A stretch of 64,000 nucleotides of DNA, from contig JXTC01000004.1 in the NCBI GenBank assembly GCA_002914845.1, positions 1,628,862 through 1,692,861 of the forward strand, written 5' to 3'. Shown piece by piece: positions 33,311-44,869 of the stretch (positions within the stretch are counted from its first letter, which is position 1; every line of letters starts with the position of its first letter). The notes beneath the pieces are model-generated. The model was not told the origin of the DNA, searched no databases, and worked only from the letters and a program-made list of their open reading frames with translations. Source of the DNA: Trema orientale (lineage: Eukaryota; Streptophyta; Magnoliopsida; Rosales; Cannabaceae). Made by a program: the position numbers and the translations under genes.

Positions 33311-35549
33311 TGTAATATCCCGTATAAAAAAAGTAGATTTATTTATATTATATAAATAATATAAGGATAAAATAAAAAGACCATATAGCCCTTAATTAAT
33401 ATCGATTTTGGGGGTAATTTAGTAATTAAAAAAGTCTCTCTTTAAGAAAGCCTAATGTATAATAATCTGCTTAGTCTTATACGTACGTTTTATAGGAAAA
33501 GATAGAGAGATAGCTTTGTGTATTAAAAAAAGAGAGAGAGAGAGAGGGGAGACTATGCATGTTTAAGAATAAGAAGATAGTGAAGACTATTGTCATAGGT
33601 TATTGAGACTCATTCGTAAGGTAATGAAGTCTTAACCAATTAAGTTTTATATTTTAGTTTGACTTCGGAACTAAGATTGAATATCTAGAGTTAGAGTTTT
33701 GAGTTACTTATTAATTATTTATGAAATATGGGGATAAATCTGATAGAGGATGAAGTCTATTGATATTAGAATTCAAGCAAGATAAATTTTCAGTGATTCA
33801 GTTGGGTAAATAGAAAGTCATAGATTTTTGAATATTTTTTATAGGTAGAAAACGTAACAGTAATTGCGTATGCATTTATAGAGATTTTCACTAGTCTGAT
33901 TGGGTCATATTTAGTATGATTAGAAAGCTTATCGAATCAACTTTCCAACAGTATATAACTCATTAAAATCAGACTTATAAATTTAGAGTTATAGCCAATT
34001 AAAATGAGCACTACGAATTCGGAAAAAAAAATCTAAACTTTTGGCACTTTGATTGAAATATGGCAGCAGTCAGTCTGACTGTATGGGGCTCATTCATGGA
34101 CTCTAAAGCCATATTCTTGGCGCTATTAGGACCCTCATTACTTGTAGAATTTGTCTCCTAAGTTTGGTGATTTTTAGAGATATGTCAGAATTATTATGAA
34201 TCGTAGAAAATTGAGATTAATCGGGAAAAGTAGAGTTGACTATAGAAAGTTTATGAGTAGTAACTAGTCATTAATCTTAGTATAATTAGAGTGTGATTTT
34301 AGTGATTTGATATTTATATGTGGTTTATATGATAATAGGTGCTTGAATAATTATATTGATCATCTTGGTTAAATAGGCAAAGCAAATAAGATAAGTAACA
34401 TTTGATCTTTTCTAGCAGTTTTTCTCGTCCAAAAGCTAAATATTTTATTATTTTATTATTTCTAACAGAATCATGTTTACAAGATGTTTTCTTTAAAATA
34501 TAATTTCAAATAAAAATATATTTCAGTAATAAGATTATTTATTTAAAGAAATCTATTTTATTGAAATAACGTAATTTTTGTAAAAAATAGTATGATTCTA
34601 TATTTTATACTAAATTATGGATCAAATATATAAATTACTATTAAACGTGGTTACAAGAAAATTATTTTGGAATGACTATAATGTTATAATGAGATGAAAG
34701 TGAAATTTTTTATGATTCGTTATTATAAATAAGTGTCTTAAAATTATCTTCAGTGACTATACATGTGGACCTAATCCACATAGGTTATATATAGACAGTA
34801 TTGACCTAGTTGTATGGTTAAATGTAGTAAATTCAGACCCAGTTACATGGGTTATTTGTGGTATATTCGGACCCGACTACATAAGTTATTTGTGGCAGAT
34901 TCGGACCTAGTCACAGGGGTTACGTATGGCCATATCCACCAAAAACTGCAGGGAAGTATAATTGAAATTGTTATTGATTAAATAGAATTCAAAAACACAG
35001 ATTTAGAAACTTGTTATTTGTTTTTGTCAAATTATTTATTAAACTGATTGGTTTGATTATTTTTAAAAGTACTGATTTCTGAAACTAAATTTGTTTTGAA
35101 AATATTTGTTAATGATTTTGGGTTACTTATGCTTGATTCAACTAGTTAAGGTTACTGGTTACTTACTGGGCTTCTAGCTCACTTTTTTATTTTTCCTTCT
35201 TAGGTTTTAAAGATTGTTCGTTAAAAGATTCACTAAGGGAGAACTTGTTTAGATAATTGGAATGCATTTGAGTTCATGAGTGAAAAATAGAAAGTCATTC
35301 ATTTTTATTGAGAAAACATGAAGACTGGAAAGGTCAATTAGTATAAATTTATTAGATTACAGTATGTATTTTGTATAGTTAATTTTTAATATTTGGAGGC
35401 TTAATAGAATTATTAGATTGCATATAATTTATTAGTATTTATTGGAGTTTAATTATTCTTTATTTTTGTAGATTGTAGATAGATGTCTTGCATATTTATA
35501 GGGTTTTGCCTTAATATGTAGCACACATACTCGAGTATGGGGCATGACA
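33311..35549. mobile_element. Probable solo LTR of a Gypsy-type retroelement (fossil)
   Basis: The segment starts TGTAATATCCCG and ends GGGGCATGACA, the TG...CA form and wording common in plant Gypsy LTRs. It includes three internal subrepeats of about 50 bp with GACCCAGTTACATGGGTTA-like text near 34840-34925, and a TTACTGGGCTTCTAGCTCAC string near 35163 typical of such LTRs. No gag or pol region is beside it. No clear flanking duplication was seen. It looks old and has no internal region. Confidence 0.55.
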
Positions 35550-35580
35550 AGCACTACATATTTAGAAAATTATTTATAGG

Positions 35581-36810
35581 GTTTTTAAGACAAAAACGCT
35601 GAACTCGACAAAATTAAGTAAAATTAATCCTGAATTTAATTTTTTGGAGCAAAATCTCCTGAATACCCCTAATATTAGTTCTGTTTTGTTTCCGTTAAAT
35701 TTTTAGGGCCTTTTCTAATCTTTTCCCCCTGAACTTTGTACATTACCTCACTTTGTAACCTCAACTATAAAAAGTTACATCAATACCCTTGAACTCAATC
35801 TATAGTCATTCTGTCAGTTTAATTAACATAAAAATCACGTGATTATCACATGACCTAAATTCAAAGGATATTTCAATAAATTAGTGAACCAAAATTACAT
35901 AAACATAAAATACAAAAAAAAATTTTATTTGACAAATATTTAAAAAAAAAAAGCAAAAAAAAGAGTAACTTCAAATTTTCTGAGTAAAATTTGGAGCTCT
36001 CTAAGATCAAGCTCATTATCATCACTACCATTTGCTTAAAAAGCAAAAGCTCCATGATTAGAAAAATCGAAAAGAATATTGTAACTATATATAAAACATA
36101 TAAAGAGATCGAACTAAACATTTTTTTTTCTTAACAAAGTAGCTTAAGCTTTAACCATATCCAACTAATTTCTCACTTATTCTTTCCATCCCCTTCTTCG
36201 TCGTATGCTGAAAAATTGAAAAACAAAATGAAAAAAATCAAGAAAATTAAAAATTATACCTAACTCAGTACACTATCCGAAGTATAAACTAAACTCATAT
36301 GACAAGTCCTATCTACAAATTTAAAAGTCTTTTATGATTTACAAAATTAGAATGACATAATAGCAGTGAAACTTAGAATGAGAAGAACACTACTACGACG
36401 AGACTGAACTTTTATTTTCTTTTTTTTCTTGAATTCTTTTTTTTTTTTAATTTTTTTATTTTATATTTATGTAATTTTGGTTCACTAAATTACTGAAATA
36501 TCTTTTGAATTTTGGTCATATGATAATCACATTATTTTCATATTAATTAGACTGACGAAATGACCATAGATGGAGTTCAGGGATATTGATATTACTTTTT
36601 ATAATTGAGGGTGCAAAGTGAGTCAATGTATAAAGTTCATGGGGAAAAGATTAAAAAAAAAAAAAAAAAAACCCCAAAAAAAACTAACAAAAAAAAAAAA
36701 AACAGAACTAGTATTATGGGACTTCAAGGTGTTTTGCTCCAAAAAATTAAGACGATAGTTAATTTTGCTTGATTTTATCGAATTCAAGGGATTTTTGTAT
36801 TAAAAAGTTT
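35581..36810. repeat. Inverted pair of arms about 300 bp each
   Basis: 35581-35885 is the reverse complement, with scattered changes, of about 36480-36810 and of 31630-31960. For example AACTCGACAAAATTAAGTAA at 35602 answers a TTACTTAATTTTGTCGAGTT near 31908. The loop between the arms contains the copy of the repeat unit starting near 35990. A transcript would form a long hairpin. It may be a non-autonomous element with long inverted ends. Confidence 0.65.
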
Positions 36811-37060
36811 TATTTATATAAGATAATTTGACAATCATATCTAATGTTATATAAAGTTAGGTTACTAATTGCCTCATCTTCTTAATTTGGAGAATATTTG
36901 GAGAATATTGTTATCTTTTTATTACTAAAATAATTAAAAAAATCAATTCAAAAAATCAATTCAAGCTATCGCTTTTCACAAATTCTTAATTTCATGATAT
37001 TATTTTAGAGAGTTCAATTTAAATTTCGAGATTAAAATAATGTACAAAAAAAAGTTTAGG
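35990..37060. repeat. Intergenic repeat unit, second copy
   Basis: It matches copy A (30890-32190) without the 355-bp MITE, and keeps the MITE's empty site ATTTATGTAA at 36465-36474. It shares CTAAGATCAAGCTCATTATC-like and GTTAGGTTACTAATTGCCTC-like text with copy A. No coding region. Confidence 0.7.
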
Positions 37061-37325
37061 ATGTTTTTATCGCATTAACTCCTTTTTTAATTAATTTAGA
37101 GATAAATAAAAATAAATTCAATATAAGATATAAAACAAGAAAGATTTTCTTTTTAAATTTCAAGTGAAAATACTTCTAATTATTATACCTAACAATTTGA
37201 CAGCAGCAAACGTAAGGGTATAACTGTAATTACATGTTCACGAAAGATCCCAACATAATCAGCCACATAAAATTGCCGAAACGGGAAGATTGAAGCAGCT
37301 AGCTCCACAAACCACATACCAACAT

Positions 37326-37859
37326 ATGGCTATGGCTGCCACTGCCACACTCTCGCCTCTGCTCCAGACTCTCACGCTCCGGCGCGTGCGCAATGAGCTC
37401 CCGACCTCGTTCCAACCACGCGGTTCTAGACCCTCCGCGCCAACGACGACGTCGACCGTGGCCGCCAGTCCGAGCAGGAGGCAGCTTCTGCTCTTGATTC
37501 CGGCGACGGCGGCGGCGGTAACGATCGGAGAGCGGCCGTCGATGGCGGAGGACATTCCGCTGTTCGGACTGAGGAGAGGGCTGCGGAAGGCGGAGGAGAA
37601 GGCCGAGGAGATCGTGAGGGAAGGGTTCGAAGCGGCGGATAAGGGATTGCAGACGGCGGAGCGAGGGATCGAAACGGCGGAGAAAAGTATATTGGCGGCG
37701 GAGAGAGGGATCGAAACGGCGGAGACAGTGATCGAAACGGCGGTGAGTTTCGACGGACTAGCGCAGGCTGGGGCGGTGGCGGGGGCGGAGGCGTTGGGGG
37801 TTTTGGTGGCCACTTCGATTGTGAATGGTATTTTAGGACCAGAAATTCAAAAGTCCTGA
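37326..37859 (+). CDS. Chloroplast-targeted membrane protein with heptad repeats
   Basis: Single exon of 177 residues, GC-rich among AT-rich neighbours. I chose the ATG at 37326 (MAMAATATLS) over the in-frame one at 37290, because it begins a typical Ser/Thr/Ala/Arg-rich transit peptide. A twin Arg at 51-52 and hydrophobic QLLLLIPATAAAV to residue 65 precede AEDIPLFGLRRGLRK. Residues about 100-138 are 7-residue repeats (KGLQTAE, RGIETAE, KSILAAE, RGIETAE) forming an amphipathic helix. The C-terminus GAVAGAEALGVLVATSIVNG is a probable membrane span, ending GPEIQKS. I recall Arabidopsis proteins of this form (possibly At1g42960, reported from the chloroplast inner envelope), but could not check. 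Function unknown. Confidence 0.85.
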   Translation: MAMAATATLSPLLQTLTLRRVRNELPTSFQPRGSRPSAPTTTSTVAASPSRRQLLLLIPATAAAVTIGERPSMAEDIPLFGLRRGLRKAEEKAEEIVREGFEAADKGLQTAERGIETAEKSILAAERGIETAETVIETAVSFDGLAQAGAVAGAEALGVLVATSIVNGILGPEIQKS

Positions 37860-37957
37860 TAAGATTTGGCCTTTTATTTTTTTTTTCCATTAATTTTTTT
37901 TTGCTTTTTCGTTTAATTTTTGTTGTTTGTATCATATGGATTGTAATGTGGAGACCA

Positions 37958-37988
<31 letters not shown>

Positions 37989-38297
37989 TTTACAAATTTA
38001 GGGATAATCATTACCAAATGTGTATAGAAATCCTGAATTAGAATATCTGTTATAAGCAGTTACAGCACTGATATTTTAAGTAATGTATTAGGATATCATG
38101 CAAATTTAGAAGTAAAATGTGCAAATCTAGAATTAAAACATTTGAAATAACTTTATGGGATTCCTTTTCCCCACATTCATGAATTAAAAGAGCATTTAGT
38201 TGGTCTTCTCATTTCTCAATAAACAAACAACTTCCCTCAAAAATAAAAACAAATAATAACAATAATAATAATAATAAACAAACAACAATTTGTTGAA
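37860..38297. other. 3' flank with (TTA)n; start of duplicated block
   Basis: A (TTA)n microsatellite lies at about 37961-37987 and an (AAT)n run near 38253-38277. From about 38190, TTTAGTTGGTCTTCTCA is shared with the upstream regions of the eight-cysteine peptide gene (about 40660) and its decayed third copy (about 44880). Confidence 0.55.
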
Positions 38298-38334
38298 CAT
38301 GGTACGATGACTAGTTACTAGTCATCGTACCATG
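38298..38334. repeat. Perfect 37-bp palindrome
   Basis: Arms CATGGTACGATGACTAGT (38298-38315) and its exact complement (38317-38334) are separated by one T. A further partial copy, ATGGTACGATGACT, lies near 38379. It may be the remains of a foldback element or a site of strand-slippage duplication. Confidence 0.9.
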
Positions 38335-38798
38335 GTACTACTATGGTTCAACGTGTTTTGACCCCTTACTAGTTACTATTATGGTACGATGACTCTCGAA
38401 CCTGAACACTCTTGCAATGAGTTCGAGCACCTATCACTTCACTTTTTTTCTTTTTCTTTTTTTTTTTTTATCCGTATGTTAATGTTTAGTAAAGGAAGGG
38501 GCGAGGGGTGAGAGATAGTAGGAGAGGGAGTGGGAGTGGAGATTGAATCCCACACACCTCTTGCTTTTCTAAGAAAAGTCTTGGCCACTTCACTTAAGTC
38601 GTTCAATCGAGTTGCACTCAATATGCTCCAGCTCACTAACTATTCTGGTAAAACAACGACTCGAACTTAAGTCAACATGGTGAAAGAGTTGGGTGGTCAA
38701 ATCTGATTTGTTACAAGTTTTATGTTTAACCACATGATTTGTCATATTCAGGGGAATCTGTTTGTCTTGTTTGTTTAATTAGCATGGCATATGAACAG

Positions 38799-38984
38799 GC
38801 AGTGAAAGTAAGCAAGAATAATGAAGCAGAGAAGTTACAAATTCCATGCATACCAGCGTTTTGTCCTGCGGCCAATGAGTTTGCGTGGTTCTGCGTGAAA
38901 AAATGCCACGTCTTGCTGGGGGCAGTGAAGACTCCTGTAAAGACAATTGCTAAACCCAAACCGCATGTGCTCATCGTGCCATAA
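38799..38984 (+). pseudogene. Decayed paralogue of the cysteine-rich peptide gene, exon 2
   Basis: After an acceptor GAACAG the sequence is a diverged copy of exon 2 of the intact gene at 41241-41407. It reads NNEAEKLQIPCIPAF then CPAANEFAWFCVKKCH, matching the intact EPDALQFGCLLSDCDGSDG in cysteine placement for the first part. The reading phase at the acceptor differs by one base from the intact gene, so the normal junction would soon meet a stop. Two or more later cysteines are missing and the tail is Lys/Pro-rich. No signal-peptide exon was found upstream, where other repeats have inserted. A functional variant using another splice site is possible. Confidence 0.5.
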
Positions 38985-39276
38985 AAAAGGAATAAACTTG
39001 GTTTTGGCTGTTGTTATCTCTAGCTTGTTCACAAAAGTCATTGCCTTTTTCTTTTTTACTTTTTTCGCTTCATTTTGTGGTTCTCATGATGTGTGTTAGG
39101 ATTCTTATGAATCATAAGGAATCCTAGTTTATGAATATAGTACAAATTTATAAGATTCCAAGAGGATCGATCGATGGCCTCAGTTTTATACTATATATGA
39201 AAGCTTTCTAATCAAAATGTTGCCTCCTAGTGCCGTAAGCTCAGTTTCTTTACTTCTTTTTATTTTTTAAAATTCA

Positions 39277-39831
39277 GTACTTAGGAGAAAAAGTAATATC
39301 AGCACTTACAATCTCCTCCTCCCCAATTGGGGCAGATTCTAACCAAATCAAATAATCATCCTCAACTAAAGCATGTTGAGCTATATAATGAGCATCATTA
39401 TTTAAATTTCTTCCTACAAAAGAAAACGGATTATAAGACAGAAAAAATCAGTTCATGAATATCCTTGACCAACAAACCAACCTCTAGGACTGAAGAAAAG
39501 ACACCCTTAATCAAATTGATCATAGCAGCTAAGCAATCTGATTCTATAAAACACGGGAAAAAAAGGCCAGCTCCAATGGCAGCTTTCCAAACAAAAAAAT
39601 TATAGCTTGAAGTTCTGCCAAAAGTACGTCACTAGAGGCTCTTAATTTCTTAAGAGCAGAAGCCATAATACGTCCTTGATGGTCTCGAATAAGAATCCCG
39701 AGACCACACCAACCATTAACCAAATCCATAGCAGCGTTTGTGTTCGATTTCCAACTTCCCTCCTCAGGAGAATTACCAATATTTATACTCCTTGGAAGAT
39801 ACCCTAAAGACAATAGAGCTAGTTTCCTCAT
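39277..39831 (-). mobile_element. LINE-type RNase H domain relic
   Basis: Minus-strand translation gives SNTNAAMDLVNGWCGLGILI then RDHQGRIMASALKKLRASSD and LLAELQAI. A frame break follows, then IESDCLAAMINLIKG, and finally NNDAHYIAQHALVEDD with IWLESAP. This is the order of a plant LINE C-terminal RNase H domain: the N-D-A and GLGILIRD strand, AEL.AI helix, ESD and DAHYIAQHA. No reverse transcriptase remains beside it. The piece is a truncated copy lying inside the duplicated cysteine-rich peptide locus. Confidence 0.75.
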
Positions 39832-40089
39832 TACATATCTCCTTTTAAATAGTTATCTATCCAAACAACAAAGGATACGATCGTTTATTGATACTATTTA
39901 CAAGATTTTATGAGGCTAGCAATACCCCCAAAAAAAATAATTGGATTTGCTTTTGGTTTATTTATATCATACTAAATTTTGAGCGGTTTTTTGGCTACAG
40001 ACTTAGTCTTATTGGTAACCACACTTACTTCTAATATTGACTCTTATACTCTTTAAGAGTTCAAATTCTCATACTAGTAATATTTATAA

Positions 40090-40330
40090 AAGGATAACAC
40101 TAGGGATCTCACCTAGTTTATGATCTTTTTAATACACTTGATGTGGCAAATGAGTTAACACAAGCAAATGAATTATCACAATTTAATTGGTGAATTGAAA
40201 CTTACTACAAATAAGTTAAATGATATTCACCATTTATATCGTGACAAATTATATGCTAATTCAGGTAATATTAAAAAAGTGGGTTATGAGGTGAGATATT
40301 TAACATTATTAAAAAAAATAAAAAAATGAA
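40090..40330. mobile_element. MITE-like repeat, one of three related copies
   Basis: The copy opens with CACTAGGGATCTCACCTAG and closes with GTGGGTTATGAGGTGAGATA. Related copies are at about 45070-45290 and 45365-45560. The inner strings AATGAATTATCACAATTTAA and CAAATTATATGCTAATTC recur with changes. Ends are imperfectly inverted (GGGATACTACC and GGTGGGATC). No coding content. A short tRNA-like stretch precedes it (about 40000-40075). Confidence 0.5.
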
Positions 40331-40853
40331 TAATGCTAATTATTCCATCTCTTTTATCATTTTTTTAATACTACCTGATCAAAGCGCTAAATATGCAATC
40401 TAATTTAGGTTGGTGATCTCAATATAGAAAAGAACATTTGGTGAATATTGTAACAAATTTTCAATACTAATTTTATCATTTGACTGTAAAAAAATTCAAA
40501 GTGACATTTAATGGTAAGCTAATTAAATAATTGTTAATTGAAGTATTTTTGGTTCTATCAGATTTTAGTGCAAAAGAATCAGCCTGTAATGTTGGTGTAA
40601 ACGTTGTTAAAGCAAAAATCTCATCCATTAATCAAAAGGCTAAATTTGCAATTTAATTTAGGTTGGTCTTCTCGATATAGAAACCATCATCTGTTGAATA
40701 TGGTAACAAAGTTTCAGTACTAATTTTGTCATTTGATTGGGAGAAGAAAAATCAAAATAAAAAATGTTACCGAAAAATGAAGGCCAATTTATGCTATAAA
40801 AATAAAAAGCCCCAGATTGTGACCTCTCAATACAAGCATATAATCCTACTCCT

Positions 40854-41407
40854 ATGGCGGCATCAAAGTTCAACACAAGTTTGCTTTCTCTCTCCTGCGT
40901 GGTCTTCATTGTGCTCTTTTCTCTTGCTGAATGTAAGAACAACAATAAAACTCTACACTTCCAAATTTTGCACATCTGATTTTTTTATTTTTTGGTTTAA
41001 CCTAAATATAAAGGTGACACATTCAATGTGCTTTGACCATCTATTATAGTAATAGAAGAATTCGAACCTAAAACCACTTGACAAAGAGTTCGAGCAACTG
41101 CCATCCCATTTGAACGATATATTCGATGGTCAAATTTGATTTTTTTTTAATTTTAATATTTATTATTTAATACATCATGATTTTTTATATGCCCTATTGG
41201 ATTGGGAACCTATATAATACGTGTATGATATCATGAGCAGGCAGTGAAAACAAGGACAATATCTATGAACCGGACGCATTACAATTTGGGTGCTTACTTT
41301 CGGACTGTGATGGATCAGATGGGTGGATATGCCAGGGTTATGAAGCTGTATGCTGGAAACGTCTATGTGATTGTCGACATTTTTGCTTGAATGCCCCTCC
41401 CTGTTAG
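40854..41407 (+). CDS. Secreted eight-cysteine peptide (two exons)
   Basis: Exon 1 (40854-40932) encodes a signal peptide, MAASKFNTSLLSLSC followed by VVFIVLFSLAE, and ends at a GTAAGA donor. Exon 2 (41241-41407) follows a GAGCAG acceptor and the phases join to give 81 residues. After the signal peptide the mature part is SENKDNIYEPDALQFG and then eight cysteines spaced C-x4-C-x7-C-x6-C-x4-C-x-C-x3-C-x5-C, with the last Cys as the final residue. Such short secreted peptides act as defence or cell-signalling molecules. The spacing somewhat resembles the ESF1-like family, which is only a suggestion. The locus is duplicated at 38190-39970 and 44870-45780 with decayed coding parts. A TATA-like ATGCTATAAAAA lies near 40791. 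Confidence 0.7.
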
Positions 41408-42894
41408 GCCATGAAGAAGGACTAAATTAGCTACCATTGCCTCTTTCTTTTTCTCGAGGGATAAATAAATCACGTATGTGTCTTTTTTTTTTGTTTTTCC
41501 TATGAAATGAAAATATTAATTTTCTTATGAAATGATTGGATCAACGTAGCGCGTATAAAATCTAGATCTACTACACGCAACCATAGGTAGAGCTTTAATA
41601 ATCTCATGCTTCTTGGTATACAATAGGTGAACACAAGAAACCTGATAGCCTTTGCTTTTGGTTTATTTCTATCGTTGATCTATATCTCCAACACTATAGT
41701 GTGTAGAACGTTGCAACTAGTAATCAGCAAGTTCTCTGGCAAAATGACAATATGAATAAATTTTATTTGCTAAATGACCATTTTTATTTTATATTGAGCA
41801 GTTGCTCTTTGTTCTGTAAAAATTAAAAATTAAGTCATTTTGTAATTAAATGGAGTAGGAAGGATGGAGAGCCTAAGAAATAAGGTAAATGTGAATAAAG
41901 AAAGAATAGTGTCAATCCTTTTAGTAAGAGGAGTGCAAATAAAGATTGGAGATGAGTATTTATTTATAAAATTTTCATATATTTATCTCATCATTTTTTA
42001 AATATCAAAAGGATATATTTATCATTTGGGCAGGTATTGACCCACCCTCTACCGGCTCTTCACACCCTATTTCTAAAATTATACTCTTAATTAATACTTA
42101 AATTTTAATTACCACTTTTTACACCCTATCTTTTCCTAAATTATACAAATAATTCTTTCCACCCTTTCTGCCTCTTATCATGTTTTTCTCTGCTAATATT
42201 TATCACACCCTTTTCCTACTTTTCATCTCTTTTATTCTTCTCAACCTTCATTTGCCCAACTTCTTTTTCTTTTTCTTTTTTTAAAGATGAATTTGCGTAC
42301 TTGGTAATTCAAGGAATCTGCATATATGGTACTAATAAGCAAGCATCACTGATTGTTGTCTACCAACCAAAGTAATTCTTGGTGGTATATGCATCAAGGT
42401 GCGTTTGGGCATGGGATCATGGAGTCGATCTTATATCTAAAATGCCAATTCAGAAATTTCTTATTCAATATTCTTTAATACAAAAAAAATACAACCATTC
42501 AATTTTGCAATGCATTAAATTGAGCAAGTATATCTTTTACCCAACCGATTTTGAAGTTTCGTAATTAATATGTGAGGTAATCTTGTCTAAGAATTTAGAA
42601 AAGAATTAGGGTGCAAGATAAATTGTTTTAAGAAATGAATGTGAAGAGCTTTTTGTCCAAGTATTTACGAAAAAATTAGGATTTAAGATAATTTGTTTTA
42701 AGAAAAGAGTGAAAAGAGTTTTTCTTATTAGAGATGTATAACAAAAAAATATATATATATCAAAAATAATTTAAGTACTAAATAGTAATTCTAAAAAAAC
42801 TTTTTCAGAAATAAAAAGTTAATTAAAATGAGATGTGGGGAAAGTAGACAGTGGCAATAGATCCACTCTTATTATTTTATGTTTAAAAAGAAGG
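41408..42894. other. Intergenic; start is the shared downstream block of the peptide locus
   Basis: 41530-41690 (ACTACACGCAACCATAGG and nearby) is similar to 45640-45770, which marks the downstream boundary of the duplicated block. The rest is AT-rich with no recognised gene. Confidence 0.45.
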
Positions 42895-43928
42895 GTTGAA
42901 CCCTCCCATTAGTGGGAGAGACTTCAAAATGGTTTGCCAACTGTGAGGAAAGCTCATCCCTTTAACTCCTCTTTCTTCAAAATGATTTGCCAACTGTGAT
43001 GAAAGCTCATCCCTTTAACTCTTTTAACTCTCACTCCTTCTCTCTCTCTCCCCTTGCCTCATATTTTTTTACCAAAGAAAGGACTTTAACTCTCCCTTCA
43101 CCTCTTTTCATCCTCCCACAAATCCCTCTAACCAAATATGGTCTTAAAGTCATTTCTCAAGATATTTGTAATGAGCTTCTAGTGATGTCTAATATATCAG
43201 CCTTTCTTTTTTTTTTTTTTTTTTTGCTTTGTTTGAATGACCCTCTATGTTAAAGTCATCACCTTTTAAATATTTTTTTAAATGAATATACTTTTTATTT
43301 TATGTTAAAAAATAAAAATAAAAACAAAAAAAGTTGAATCCTCCCATTAATGATAGAAGCTTCAAAATGGTGGGCTAGTTATGAGGAAAGCTTGTCCCTC
43401 TAACTCTCCTCTCTCTCTCCCTCTCTTACCCTTTTACCAAACAAAGGACAATACCTCTCTCTCTACCTCTTTCCATCCTCCCACAAATCCCTCCAATCAA
43501 ATTTGGTCTTAAAGTCATTTCCCAAGATATTTGTAATGAGCTTCTAATGATGTCCTTTTTCTTTTTCTTTTTTTTTTCCTTGAATGACCCTCCATGTTAA
43601 AATCATCATTTTTTAAATATTTTTTTAAAGGGATATATTTTTCATTTTATGTTAAAAAATAAAAATAAAAATAAAAAAAGTTGAATCCTCCCATTAATGG
43701 GAGAAGCTTCAAAATGGTGGGCCAACCATGAGGAAAGCTACTCCCTCCAACTCCCCTCTCTCTCCCTCATGCCTTTTTACCAAACAAAGGACTTTATTTC
43801 TCTCTCCACCCTTTCTATCCTCCCACAAATCCCTCCTACTAAATATAGTCTTAAATTCATTTTCTCAATATATTCCTAATAAGCTTCTAGTAATGTCTAA
43901 TATATCATCCTCTCTTTTTTTTTTTTAA
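42895..43928. repeat. Tandem array, three units of about 245-440 bp
   Basis: Units begin GTTGAA(C/T)CCTCCCATTA near 42895, 43335 and 43681. Each contains CTTCAAAATGGT, a pyrimidine-rich CTCTCTCTCCC tract, TACCAAA(G/C)AAAGGAC, TCCCACAAATCCCTC and a poly-T run. The first unit has an extra internal duplication of TTTGCCAACTGTGA(G/T)GAAAGCTCATCCC. Two short frames in it follow the pyrimidine tracts and are not considered genes. Confidence 0.85.
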
Positions 43929-44869
43929 TGTTTTTCCTCTCATAATAGCTAAGGTATATATGAAAACTGAAATTTTATTATACATCCAAATTTAGTAATT
44001 TAAGTTATAAATTTACAAACTAAGCTAAGCTTTATAAAATCTAACGTAAAGATTGTGTAGACGTACTTTTAAGTGTAATATTATAGAGCCCTAAAAATAA
44101 TGTAATATTATAGAAATATAGATAAGTACAATTGTTATATGGAGAATGTCAAATGCACTTTTTTTTGCAAAAATTAATCGCACTACGTGACATAAATTCC
44201 ACAATAGTTATATATTGGAACACAATGAAACTACTTTTGCTAATTTTTGGGCATATATTATTTGCCAAAATCAATTGTCTTAGAACAAAGTATAACACTC
44301 AACAAAATTCAGGAATAACAGGGGTAATTTATCCATTTATTTTGAACTCGGAGTGGATGAGTGCATAATAAGTGGGATTAGCAAATTATAGCATGGACCA
44401 GGGCGAATTAAGTAATTTTCTTTAACGTTTTATCTAATTTTTTCTCTTGAAAATCTTCTTTATTCGTACACTAATTAAGTCTATAAGTTTTGAGATTAAA
44501 GAAATTTCTGATTGTTAAGAGCTTGGTCGACTTTGCTCATGACTTTACAATGTAAAAAGGAGATGAATTCCATCTTTTGAATTTGAAATTTAATTCCAAT
44601 TTATCTGCCATAATAGATTAATAGTTGTCAAATTCTATTATCAGCTAAAATAATCTACATTTATAGTTTTTCCATTTTCATTTTTTTGTAATTACAATAA
44701 TGCTTTTGTATTAAAATATGGGTTTTTTCCTTTTNTACAAAAAATGGTGAATCTCGAATCATCCTCCTAAATCATCTCATGCCAGTAATATTGCAGTATA
44801 TATAAATGTGTAATCTCTCGTTGCTAAACCAAAAATATCCCGTAATAGTGGATTCAAAGCTTTAGCTTG
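43929..44869. other. Intergenic, nothing recognised
   Basis: AT-rich with one unknown base near 44735. No gene or repeat that I can support. Confidence 0.35.

Noticed and set aside
33301-35560. Target duplication for the probable LTR
   Set aside because: The five bases before and after the proposed ends do not match, so the element stays only probable.
37259-37935. Two long minus-strand frames at the chloroplast-protein gene
   Set aside because: Antisense to a GC-rich coding exon; low-complexity Pro/Ser/Ala text with no domain.
42987-43928. Short plus-strand frames with Ser/Pro-rich text
   Set aside because: They recur in each tandem unit as translations of pyrimidine tracts.
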